This document shows, piece after piece, positions 23,968-35,878 of a stretch of DNA of 64,000 nt (position 1 is its first letter; the number at the start of each line of letters is the position of its first letter). The notes under the pieces are model-generated. The model made no database searches, was not told the DNA's origin, and was given only the letters and a program-made list of their open reading frames with translations. The stretch spans positions 1 to 64,000 of the forward strand of contig OENT01000936.1 in assembly GCA_900239685.1 (NCBI GenBank). The letters are read 5' to 3'. This stretch comes from Rotaria macrura. Lineage: Eukaryota > Rotifera > Eurotatoria > Philodinida > Philodinidae. The position numbers and the translations under genes are program-made.

Positions 23968-25241
23968 TTCTGCATATTCTGTTTCTTGTTGCCTTCGATG
24001 GTAAACAGCTGATAAAGATTACGATGATGCAATGATTCTATTGATGTATGGCAAGTTTTTTTCAATACTTCAATAAAACTATAGAAGCAACTTGACAATC
24101 AGCGCTAATGGTTCATGTTTCTCTAAAAAAAGAGACCGACTAGAAAATGCAAGATTCCGTAAAATATGTGGATGTAAAGAATGATTTTTTCACAAGACGA
24201 AATACCAACGACGCATTTTTTTCACGATACTAAAACAAAAGAATTTTTTGTATTTTATCTGGGCATTTTTTCGGATTTTAACATCTCGAGATTGAGAAGT
24301 AACTTATTATTTGAGCTGACATTTTCAAAATGCTTTCCTCACTGACGTAAAAAGATTTGCATGTAGGTAATACCTTAGTGCGAAATCTTCTCAGTCTAAT
24401 TGTAGTTAAATATCATGTCATAGCCAATAAGGACAGTATGATGCACATAACTTGGAATAGAAGATTCAAGAACATTTTTCCTGGATATTACAGAATCAGT
24501 ATAATCGATTAACATCAGTAGTGTAGCGGTTTTACTGTAAAAATGATCTTACAGTTGAAAAAGTACCCTCTGCAGTACGCCTCTAAAAATGAGTAAACCA
24601 ATTGTTTGTAAAATATAAAGAATAATACACTTTCACATGTAGCTGTGCGTGACTTCCAACACGCAGGTTTCATTTTTAATTAAGATTGTTTCTCTATTCA
24701 ATGAATATGTATTCTTTTACCGTTCTTTCAAACGACGATCGCTACATTGTAATATCTTTTTTTCTACCTCTATTACATACAACTATGCACGTCTATTATT
24801 TTCATCGAGTAAGATTTGTGAAGTTCTTTTTTCAAAAAAAAGGAGAAAAGAGCAAATTATTGAAATCGTTCATAGGTAAATTCTATTCTGTTGAAAAAAT
24901 GAGTTTTTATTTTTCCATAAAATTGCTTAGATATGACAGTTGATTGACGACGAACTAAAAAGTTTCTTTTTTTGTGGGTCGTAATGATTCTGAGAGAACT
25001 TGTGATTTACTTGTTTTTGAGTATATTGTGTATCCGTCACGTAAACTAACATTGGAAAACATTGAACATGCGATCTGACACGTTTAGATATTAGTATGAT
25101 TCAATTCAACAACAACTTTCTCAATTATCTTCTAATTGTATTTTTGCGCAAAAAAAAAAGATAACGCCCGGGAAAAGTTATTCATCAGAGCCATTTATTA
25201 AGTAGATGAATGGGTTCAAAATAATCTTCGACAAATAAATC
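23968..25241. other. No recognised gene (1.3 kb)
   Basis: 3' flank of the STRA6-like gene, then AT-rich sequence with only short frames. Confidence 0.5.
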
Positions 25242-25610
25242 TATGATTCATGTCAAAATCTATGGAAAGCATGTCAGGATATTGTTGAAAGTCTCGAGTT
25301 TGCTCGTAAGACTGATCTTTTATCGAAGATAAATTTAGAAACATAGCAGCAACAATTGAGTCAATTAAAAAACGAAATGGATGCAATGATTTCATGCAAT
25401 TTAGTTAAACGGGAACGTTCTCCTATTTATTTAATTAAACTCGAAGCAAATTATTCTTTTGAGCAAAGCTTCCATGAAGACTTATCGTATCATGTCAATG
25501 ATAAATTTGGTTTTGTATGTAGTCCTATCGAGTTTGATCAAAGTGCGATGCCTACTATCTATGTTGGTAACGATGAAGAACACGGAGGAATTCGCGTTAT
25601 TGGAAGCTGA
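25242..25610 (+). pseudogene. Unrecognised decayed gene with coiled-coil segment
   Basis: One frame stays protein-like over about 120 codons, broken by a single TAG at 25344. It reads WKACQDIVESLEFARKTDLL, then, after the stop, QQQLSQLKNEMDAMISCNLV, which looks like a coiled coil, and ends GIRVIGS before a stop at 25608. Upstream, coding-like sequence (DEWVQNNLRQ near 25205) continues in a different frame with further stops. The amino-acid composition, with many charged residues in heptad-like spacing, argues for past coding. I do not recognise the family; a TRIM-like coiled coil is one guess. No start codon is visible. Confidence 0.5.
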
Positions 25611-26341
25611 TCTCAAGATCGATCGATGATAAGATCTCAGATTGAAAGAGCCAATGTCTCTCTCAACGAATCTTTCAGTATCGCGAAATGAAATGCAAAT
25701 TTGGATTAGAGATTATAAAGTAGGCGATCAGCAATTGGTTGCTGCAGAGATGTTATAGTGTATGACCTTTTCCATAACACTTTTTAGTTGAACTCTGTAG
25801 TCAAGGCCATGATGTGGTGATTGTCAGAAATACATTTCAGATTACTGTAATCTGTTGCAATTTTATTTGATGAAAAACCGATATTGACAAAAATCTTCAC
25901 GATCACCTTATAATGTTTGTGTTTGAATTTTGATAACATTTATTTTTCTTAAGACTCGCAAGACTTATGCATATTGAACTTATTTTGTATTCTGGCAATT
26001 GACATTAAGAAATTTGAAAATCGTTTGAGTATCAATGTTAATTTTGAGAAAGATAGATGTCTAAAATTCGACATCCTTGAATGGAAAACTTTGAATTTCT
26101 CAAACGAATTTATTCCTCAAATAGACGTTTTTTATTCAGCTGCTAAATACAAAACTTTGTTACAGGGGATTCGCATATTCATTTTCGACTGAATCTGTAG
26201 CAGTTATATGGAGTGTATCTGCGGTCATAAGAAACAAAATTTGAAAATAAAATCATGTATTTCAATGATTACTGTGGAGTATTTCGTTTTTATTGCAAAA
26301 ACAATGTATATAATCTCCTATTCAAGCCCACATTTCTAATT
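25611..26341. other. No recognised gene
   Basis: A 72-codon frame at 25974-26192 has no domain signal and sits downstream of the pseudogene; it may be more of the same decayed gene. Otherwise nothing recognised. Confidence 0.4.
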
Positions 26342-27636
26342 TCATTGCTTTAGTTCAGTCCATTTTTCCTCATCATTTTTGCTATTAGCTACACAAGTTT
26401 CAATGAAAGCCATGCCGCGAACTCCTTCGTTCACACTAGGGAAATCTTCATATAGGTCAGTTGAACACATGTCAATATTCTTTTTGGCACGCATTGTTCG
26501 TGCAAAACTACGATAAATATTAGCAAATGCTTCAATATAACCTTCTGGATGACCAGCCGGTACTCTCGTATTATGAATTGCATTCAATGAGAGATAGTCT
26601 GCACCAGTACGATAAATTTCTGCTGGACTATTGAGCCATCGGACAATTAATGTATTACTATTCGCATGTTGCCATTCGATTGCACCGTTTTCACCATAAA
26701 CACGAATCTTCAAATTATTTTCTTCACCTGAACAAATCTTAATATACATCGAAAAACTTCATCAAAGAATAAAGCAAGCACAAGATTACTTGTGAAGCCA
26801 TCAGAACGCCATTCGCTCCATTATCGAAACGTAAGAGTACACTAGCATCATCATCCAGTTGACGTCCCTCTATAACCGATCGTAAGTCTGCACAGACATG
26901 CGTTACTCGAAGTCCTGTGACATATTCAGCTAGATTAAAAGCATGTACACCGATATCACCTAGACATCCTGATGGACCACTTCGTTTAGGATCAAGACGC
27001 CATTGAGCTTGTTTCGAATTTACATTATCTTGACTTAGCCAACCTTGTGGATATTCAACGTACACTTTACGAACTCGACCAATATCATTACGTGCAATGA
27101 TTTGACGCGCTTGTTTCACCATTGGATAGCCTGTATAAGTATGTGTTAAACAAAGTGTACGACCTGTCTCCTGAACAACTTGTGCTAGTTCTCGAGCCTC
27201 TTCAATCGATAAACACATTGGTTTATCGAGAACGACATCGAAACCAGCACGAAGAGCAAGAACAGCTGGTTCATAATGAACATGATTAGGCGTGACGATT
27301 GCTACAAAATCGACTCCTGAAATGAATCGTATGACATCAATTATGTCTTTGCAATCTATAAGATTTCTATTGAAAAATGAATGCATTATTACCTCCTTTT
27401 TTTTCTTCTTGTTTAATCATATCATGATATGAACCATAAACTCTGTCTATCGAAAGACCAAGTTGTTTGCCCATTTCGTACGATTTTTCAGCATCAGAAC
27501 TAAAAGCACCACAAACTAGTTCGATTTCACCGTCCATACAAGCAGCAGTGCGATGAACAGCACCAATGAATGCACCTGGTCCACCACCAATCATTCCCAT
27601 GCGTAGTTTTTTTACACAAGTATCCGATGAAGTCAT
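26342..27636 (-). CDS. Gfo/Idh/MocA-family oxidoreductase (NAD(P)-dependent, sugar-type)
   Basis: Three exons, 27393-27636, 26790-27316 and 26342-26737, with GT-AG introns of 76 and 52 nt and agreeing phases, give 388 residues, a normal family length. The N-terminal Rossmann domain begins at residue 11 with RMGMIGGGPGAFIG; TPNHVHYEP follows at 90-98, then DKP at 112-114 (the family's EKP motif, here with Asp). The C-terminal domain carries WRLDPKRSGPSGCLGDIGVHAF near 187-208, with Asp202 and His206 in the positions used for catalysis in relatives. These enzymes oxidise or reduce sugars, inositols or derivatives with NAD(P); the substrate is not deducible. The closest style, including ASQ then GEENNLKIRVYGENGAIEW, is that of bacterial proteins, so horizontal origin followed by intron gain is likely. 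The Asp in place of Glu is a conservative change. The gene looks intact. Confidence 0.9.
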
Positions 27637-30600
27637 CTGAAAAATTCAATAAATTACAATAAAAATATTCTATCCGAAATCGATCAACAGAAATGATGAT
27701 TTTGTTCTTTATTCTCTACCACTTTATTTGTACAACTTAACTAAGTAATTACTTATCATACGTCTTCTCACTTGTCGCTTATTCGATAGTAACCATGAGA
27801 CAAGAGCAGATGAAAAGCAAATAGAAAGATGCGAAAAAAGTGAAGAAAAGAAAAAAAGCAAATATTTATTATCTACTTTTTTTAGAAAAAGAAAAGATGA
27901 CCTCTTAAAGAATAAATCAATAACAAAACAAAATTTTTCGGAGCACAATTACAAAATATAGGTTGTTTTTCAATTTATATGAAAAGAAATATTTCTTCTA
28001 TTTCCAAAAAAAGAAATTGAATATCCTTCAATATGTACACAAATCAGTTCTACTTTCTTTTAACATTCATTTCATATGAACTACTAATTAGTGATTCTAT
28101 GATGTATTTCGATGCAAAAGTGCTTGACTTTTAGCTTTGTCATCAATGAATATTTTAATACTGACTTCAATACAACAAAGTGCAATCTTAGTCAAATAAT
28201 TACATAATAAGGCTTGATTAAACAATACAATCGATTACAATCTTCATCTTATTGAATCGAATAATATAACTTGAAGTTTTGCAGGCAAACATGAATCATA
28301 CTCTATACATAACTCACATATTTATCATCACTCAAGCTCATTGAATGATAAACGATTTTTAAAATATATCAGTGAGTTTGTTTGCACTTTACATACGGAA
28401 ATTCTCAGCTTTGCAAAAAATTATTAGAATTCGAATTTTACAATATCCTTCTGTCAACGATGAGCATTGATTAGAAATCATGTCTCCTGGGACACTTATG
28501 CACTTCACCTAATAGTCTATGCTTAATTATTTGCAATAATCCTGAGCAACAGAAATTGAATTAGTAACATGGTTAATCTAGCAGTATTCAACGAAACCAA
28601 TTATAATTAATTTTGATCAAATAATAACATTGGAAAAATTTAGCTTTGCAGTAACATTCTCCAGTTAGATCTAAGAGTAATATCAGATAGGTATCAATCT
28701 TTAATATAAACTCAATTGACTTTAGAGTTTCCTAGTTTTACGTTAACATTATCAACTTATTTGTGTGATGCAGATGCCCGATATTTTTATTCATTAATTT
28801 TCATAATCAAATCGTACCAATCTAAGGAAATCCATAACATCTTCGGAGAAAGAATCACGATTTCATCTTTATCATAACTAGTCTATGAATTTTTCGACTA
28901 TCACTGGTTTGTTTTTCAATGCATATTTCAAAAATATTAGTAATAATCAAAAGCATCATTGTTTTGAATTGATCGTCTTGCGTATCATGTCGTAGATAAA
29001 AAGTTTCATGCAAGCTCACAATAAGAACTTTAAGGCATATTTGGTGCTAATCATATTCATTTACTATTGTATCTTGACAATAAATTAAATACATTCAAGT
29101 TAAAATGTATCTTTCGTCTGAAAACTGTACTAACAGCAACTTCAATGTGCTTGATACGATAACTCTGCTCCTGTTGTGTCAAATTCCATTCAAAAATCAA
29201 ACAGTCTGACAAAAACAATACATCGTTAATTAGTCTTGATTGTTCACATGATTTGAATCGTGATCAAACGAAAAATTCGAGCAACAATAATGAATGGGGT
29301 ATATATTGAATGATCAGTAAACTTTTCTTAGCATTATATGTAAACTGCAGCTGAAAACTATGAAACTGTCTCTATAAAATTTGGTGTTCGATGACTATTA
29401 TGTTAGCATAATAAGTTACTACTCTGTTGACTACTAAAATTCTACTATTAGTAAAAAAAATAGTAGTTGTATAATTTACTTGAATGTAAGCTTATTTAGT
29501 CATTAAAATTAATAGTATTTGATGGAGAATCATTCATATTTTTATGGACGACATTAGTACGAACTTCATAGAAGAATGAGTGTCCTCGTCGATACTTAAA
29601 ATATCATCATGGGTTCAAAATTTTTATGTTCATACGTTTTATTTTCGCTTAAAGGTATTTTCCAAATCTTCTCTTCTCTTATCATGCAGTTCAGACTGTA
29701 TTTCGTCTCTTTATGTTTTCTTTTAAATGTCATTTGTCTTCTTCCTATCTGATTGGGTGTGTGAGTATCAGTGAAAAGAAAATTTTCACCGAAAACCAAG
29801 CATACATTCTTTCTGAGAAAACACATCGTGATACACCATGGGACAAAATCGATAAACTACTGATGCAATAAAATTCCGTTACTTCATTCTATTTAATTGA
29901 AATTTATTTTTAAGAAACCGAACGAAAAAATTGTATTCTGCATTTTTCCAATATTAATTGCTAAGCTTTCGAATTACGTACAGTGCTAAAATTGAATTTA
30001 TACTGATCAAAACATACAGCTTGATTGATTAAAATATATGGTGTATTCATTGTAAATATCTGATCGATTGAATATTTTACCTAATAAATCAACGGAAAGA
30101 TTAATGTTTTTCAATAAAATAAAATCGATCGCGTATGAAGCATGATAAAACAAGACTTAATCGAAATTTCAGATCTGAGAATATATCTACAGTTTTATTT
30201 CTATGCCAGTTACTATGTCTATTGATTTCGTTTTACACAAATAATTTCTCTTCGTCTATTTTGATTGAATATTTCGAAAAATTTCATCTGCTAAACACAT
30301 CATATGTATTCTGTGTAAGTATCTATCTATTAATAGCATCACGCGTAGTGATAAAATACATATTTCTGAATGTTGACTTTTTCACGACAATCAATCTTCT
30401 CGTGATGAGAGACAGATCATTTTTGTTTTGACTATAACATCTATAAATAACATTAAGCAGACTCAGAAAGATTTTGTAAATTTTCCATCGAACAGACTAA
30501 CAATTATTCTATCTATAATAGAATAATACTGTGTTCCCCATCAACAAGGTTCACATATAATAAATCAAATCCATTTGATCAATTACCTCTAATTCGTCTT

Positions 30601-33600
30601 CTATTGTTGATATGGTCATACATCTTGCTGATCATCTTTGAATGTTCACAAGATATCGAATAGACTCGATAGCATTACTGATATTTTTAAAATTTTCCCT
30701 ATTCAACAAAGTAACAAAAGAGAACAATGATACGATAAAGACGAGTGGATCAGTAGCATCATGAATTAAATTTACTACTTGACTATTATTACCAATGAAA
30801 ATAAATAAGTTAAAAAGCACAATTAAAGAAATCAGTGTCATTTATTAATAATCAAAACTACTGTCGTACGTTTGAACATCAACTACTGTGGCAAAGCACT
30901 CGAATAAATTAAAATTGGGAATAAAGAAAAAAGACTTCTATTATTCATTAGGAGAAAAAGAGACAACACCTTTGAAAATTCTAATGTGACATACGAGATA
31001 AAAAAAAAGGAATATAAAAATCGTTTAACTCAGCTCTTTGTTCAATGCATCGTCTGTTGATGAAGTTTTTACATAATCATATTGTCCGTATAATTCTCTA
31101 TTGGAACAAGAGGCAATGAGAGCACTGAATTTTGAAACAGAACTCAAAATGATGACATGCATCATCTCAACAGTCGTCTAAAATAAACAAATATAAGTCA
31201 ATGATCAAAATTAATCAAAAGCATTTGTTTGCATTCAAAACAGATTAAATTCCGGTTACCACAAAATTTGATGAAGGATCATGATGAATCATTATTGAAA
31301 ATGAGTAATGTAAGTAAGGCAATTGAAAGAAATATTCATTGCAGGTGAAATATTTCGAAGTATGAAAGAAAACGATGAAACAGAACATCATCATTTGATG
31401 GACATATCGTAGAATACATGAAAACCAAAATTAAGCTATTGTATTTCTAATTTTATAAATGTAGAAAACTGATGGAAAATGTTACACTTTTAAAAGAACG
31501 TCTGAATCTAAATACACTGTCTCATTGTAACAACCGGAAAACTCGTAAACAACGGATGAGTTAGAAACAATCATTTATACCGCAAATAAGTACAATTATG
31601 CACAAGCTAATAACTTAGGAGCATTGCTTGCAAAAGAAGCAAGAAAATTCAATATCACATGCCGAAGACTCCTTGGCATCTGTGAAGTAGATCAATTTAA
31701 CAACATAAACGATTAAAATAAATTCATTTCATGTTAACTGAAAATGTAGAGTTACTTTTCGCCAACATATCATTTAGTGCAGTTATTGAAAAAGCAGAGT
31801 TCAATAGTTAAGCGAAAGAAATAACAAAATCAATTTTTCCAATCGTATACGAAAACCATAGATATATGGCAGGTATTCAATTTTGTTGTGATTCTAATAA
31901 ATATGTTAGATAAAATGATGAATTGCATTTACTAATAGATGAAATCATTGCTGGCAGCCATTTGAATTTGACAATTGCCTGTGATTTATTCTCATTAAAC
32001 CTAATGAACAGCAATCGCCAAATTCTGAAGATACTAATTTAAAACATGAAGTTTCATTGAGAATACATCTATGACGCATTTGTTTTTACTCTAGAAAAAG
32101 ATGTAATGTCGAAAGCTTATTAAATTATTTTACGCAATTATATGCGCATGTCAAGTTTACTAATGAACAGAAAAAGATTTATAGTTATCGTTCTCAAATA
32201 TCAAATCAATGAAACGATGATCCGAATTAAAAAAAACAATACACGAAATGCTATAGTATACCAATGAATTAGTAGAATATTGTAGCTGCTGAAAGAACGA
32301 ATTTCTAATTAAGTTTCATGGAAATTCGAACATTATTAACTTTAAATAACTAGTTGCTCATCAAAGACTAGCTTCATAGAACAAAATACCTTAATTGTAA
32401 AAACACTAATTGAAGATGGATATCCTAGCTAAAACAGACACGGAAAAATCAATAGTATAACTCAACGATTTTATCAACTTTCTTCATTTATATAACCAAA
32501 GACAGCGTTGCTCCTATCATTGACTCACTATCAAACAGAGTCAATTATTAAGAACAAAAAGCTTAAATTCATTTTCGAAACAAATTTCCGTTAACAAAAA
32601 TAAGATTTGCTATAAAAAACGTTTGACAATAACAAATCATTTGGACAAAATAGCACAACTATCGATTCTATGAATGGTGACGTATTCTGTAAACAGTCTT
32701 GTTGAACATGTTCGAAAGTCGACATTTGATAACTAAAAGCATACCAGAAAGCAACAAATGCTGCAACTTCATGAACTTTCAAAAGATTTTCATAAATCAA
32801 GTGCACGAGATCATTTGTTGACAGAGGCGTACCGAGAGTCTCGAGAACAAGATGGAAGGACGTAGCTACCTAGCAACTCAACATTTCGAAAGTACCTGGG
32901 CGTAGGGTTTTTATTCATATCAATTGCGCAGCAGCTATCATCCCCAAAAAAGAGCTTTTTTTCCATTTTTTGTCATAAAAGCACAACTAATTTTCGAAAG
33001 CAGAGGGCAGGTGCTACACGCACGCGATCCTTGGTCGGCACGTCCATGTTTTTTGGACGATAGTAATGATGCAATTAACTTCAGACATCTATAAGTATCA
33101 GGCCTCTTTCATATATTCGCAAAAATAGCGAGAAATAAAAAAATATTGTAAATCTTTACATGCAGCAATGTTTACAATAAAATTGATCACGAATAAGAAA
33201 TATATAATTAATTAGCAAGAGAGACAAGTGTTGCAAAGCACAAACAAACGTTGCTTATCGTTGCAATGCAATGTCAAAAGAAAAGAACCTAGTAGTTCTA
33301 TTCATCTACAATAGTTTCTATTTTTCTCTTTTACTTATTTAGCATTTGTGCAGATAATCAACTGAAGATCAATCTACAATAATCACTGCGTTTTATTACA
33401 AGTAAGGTAAAAAAAGAGCCTACAATCATCATTAGAATCGTACAATTCAATATTAGTGTGCACTAAAAAACGCATCTGCGTGAATGTTATCTCATTACTA
33501 ATGCTAACAATTATTAACAATGTATACGAAACAGGAAAGAAAAACATGGCGATGAAGCGTCGTAAAAATGAGTAGAAATCCGAAGAAAATAGTCCACTAG

Positions 33601-35005
33601 TTTATAAAGATTAGTTTACTACTCTGTTAGTCCAATCATTTTCGTTGATAAGTAACAGAATCCATCAAGTGAAAACTCATTCCAGTGAATAGTAGATCTC
33701 TGCATTTGCCAATTTGTTTATTGATGAAAAAAATAAACGTCTATACCCGTCTACATAAGTTATTGTACATTCATTCTGAATCAAGTTAAGCTAAATGTGA
33801 CATATTCTTTTAGTTCGAATGTGCAAAAGAAGTTTCCGAAGAGAATAATTACAGTTTTACACCAATGAATAAAAGTACTTGGTTGGAATATTGTAACACA
33901 TATTAAAACGAAGCACATATGATAGTAGCGAAGAAAAACGTCTGTTACAAATGACGATGATTAATGCTTTACATAAATGTGCAAAGTTGCCACCCAAAAT
34001 GTTTGATAGTGTTCAAGCTGCTTATTCAAAGACAGTTGTAAGATAGAAACTGTAGGATTTTCAATTTTCAAATTACAACTGAAACTCATTTACATAGTAC
34101 TTTCGACAGATTTCTTATTATTCCACGTCAATATTCACTCAAGACCTGGAGTGCAATTTCGGTTCAATTATTTAGACTTACAATTTAGCAAAAAGGAAAC
34201 ATCGATCGAAATATCATGATCATACTTATATGATAGTGAACTCGTTGTTGGATTTTACTTTAGTAGAAACAACAACCATTAGATAAATACAACAGAACTC
34301 TAATGAAGTGTTTCTATTTCAAATTTATCAGGTTACATCCTGATAGACGCGCTTATTGTAACGAAAATAAAACTTAGGATGCTCGGAAAGTCAACTATCG
34401 AAAAGAAAACCCTACATCTTCACCAAATTATGACCAAACAAACGCATTTTTTTCCTTGATAATAGAGAAAATTTTCAAAATTTCATTCATTAACCAAAAG
34501 TTTTATAGCATTGTTTAGAACTACTATTATTAGTTGAAAAGAGTAAAAGTCACATCTTTACTAAATTAAATACAATAGATTTTTGGTTTCTCTAATTTCA
34601 TGTAAATCCCTTTCTCAAATTTTTGATCATCTCTTTGAATCCTTCAGTTTTGACTCGTCGATCTGAGTTCTGAACAAGTTCGTAGGATGCTTTCAAATTC
34701 TCCTGCATGGGACAGTTCCCAGAAAATAGTAGCAGCTTTACTTAACGTTTAATTATGTATCTCTGTGGATAGTGAACAAAGCAGGAGTATATGTACAAGA
34801 CCTCATTGAAGAGTGTTATTCATTAGAGCTTTAACTGCTGATCATTTTCGTTTGAAAAAAAATATTTCGATCAAGAAACAATGGCACTACTATCAAAATC
34901 ATGAAAAACGATAAATAACACTGAGTTAAGATATTGAAAACGTTTCTAGTATTTCAACTATGGGACTGTCCTTTTTTGCTAAAAATAAAAAATTTCTTTA
35001 CCAAA
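27637..35005. other. Gene-poor region with decayed coding traces (7.4 kb)
   Basis: No intact gene recognised. Short hydrophobic frames at 30135-30431 (plus, 98 codons) and 30632-30841 (minus, 69 codons) have no family signal. Coding-like but broken text occurs near 31560-31690 (ELETIIYTANKYNYAQANNL), 31920-32040 (DELHLLIDEIIAGSHLNLTI) and 33950-34050 (MTMINALHKCAKLPPKMFDS), which suggests one or more old pseudogenes. A GC-richer block lies at about 32820-33060. Confidence 0.45.
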
Positions 35006-35158
35006 ATGATCCACAGTAGAAGCTTAAAAAAAATGATGCCCTCAATAATATTTTGGACTCTTCTTTTTTTTCTTTTATTGAGTATTGGTCGTTGTTTCTC
35101 GGAAAAAAGCGAAAGTCACTATAATAAAGTAGATGACACTAGATTTCAAGTGTGTTAA
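35006..35158 (+). CDS. Possible signal-peptide exon upstream of the FG-GAP array
   Basis: From the ATG at 35006 the frame encodes a basic N-terminus (MIHSRSLKK), a long hydrophobic core (SIIFWTLLFFLLLSIG) and then a polar stretch ending at a stop at 35156. This is a good signal peptide or membrane anchor and lies in the same orientation about 720 nt before the FG-GAP blades, which in animals and bacteria are usually extracellular. A splice to the blades would need an unusually long intron for this genome, and I could not settle its ends. The link is a guess. Confidence 0.3.
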   Translation: MIHSRSLKKMMPSIIFWTLLFFLLLSIGRCFSEKSESHYNKVDDTRFQVC

Positions 35159-35878
35159 TAAGCTGCTGTTACATGAATAAAAGCTTGAAGATTTTCTCTA
35201 ACATCAGTAAAAAATGAGCACGTTAGTTCATAATTTGATGGAGATGTACATTTGCATTTTTGATAAGTGAATTTCCGGACCAGTGGACTGTGAAATTGTA
35301 AGAAAACAAGATTTTAATGCTTGTGTAAGAGTTCATATTTCATAAACGTTTGTGAACGAACATGCCGATAAATTCTGCAGAAATACTCACACTCATTCAG
35401 TGATCGACGAACTGACATGTTGATCTGATTGTTTATTTAACATATTTTCTATGAGTATTGTAATTAGTTGTGGCGAACAATCGTATGCTTAGTCGAGTTC
35501 TTTCATCGATATTCGAAATAAGAAGAAAAAACATGTAATCAATCGGATTTGAACAAATTACCGAGACATAAAACAACTCCGGATTCTCGAGTAAATGTTT
35601 ATTCTTCCTAAGTTTTTACCGCCATTCGACTACTTTTCTTGATAGAAGATATTTATGTGGCTCAAATCATCCATCATTATTAGCAGCTTTTACATGAGAG
35701 AGTATAGCAGAATGTCAACGTTTCTATAGATCATCATTGTATATTTCATTCTTGAAACAATACTTTTGTTTTGTTGATTAAATTTTAAAAACGGTCATCA
35801 TCGTAATTTTCTTGAAGAGTAAATCATACGTGTTGACTAAAACAAGAATCTACTACTACGTAGTTTTGAACTTATGAA
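35159..35878. other. No recognised gene; possibly an intron
   Basis: AT-rich sequence between the signal-like exon and the first FG-GAP blade; no domain signal. Confidence 0.4.
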
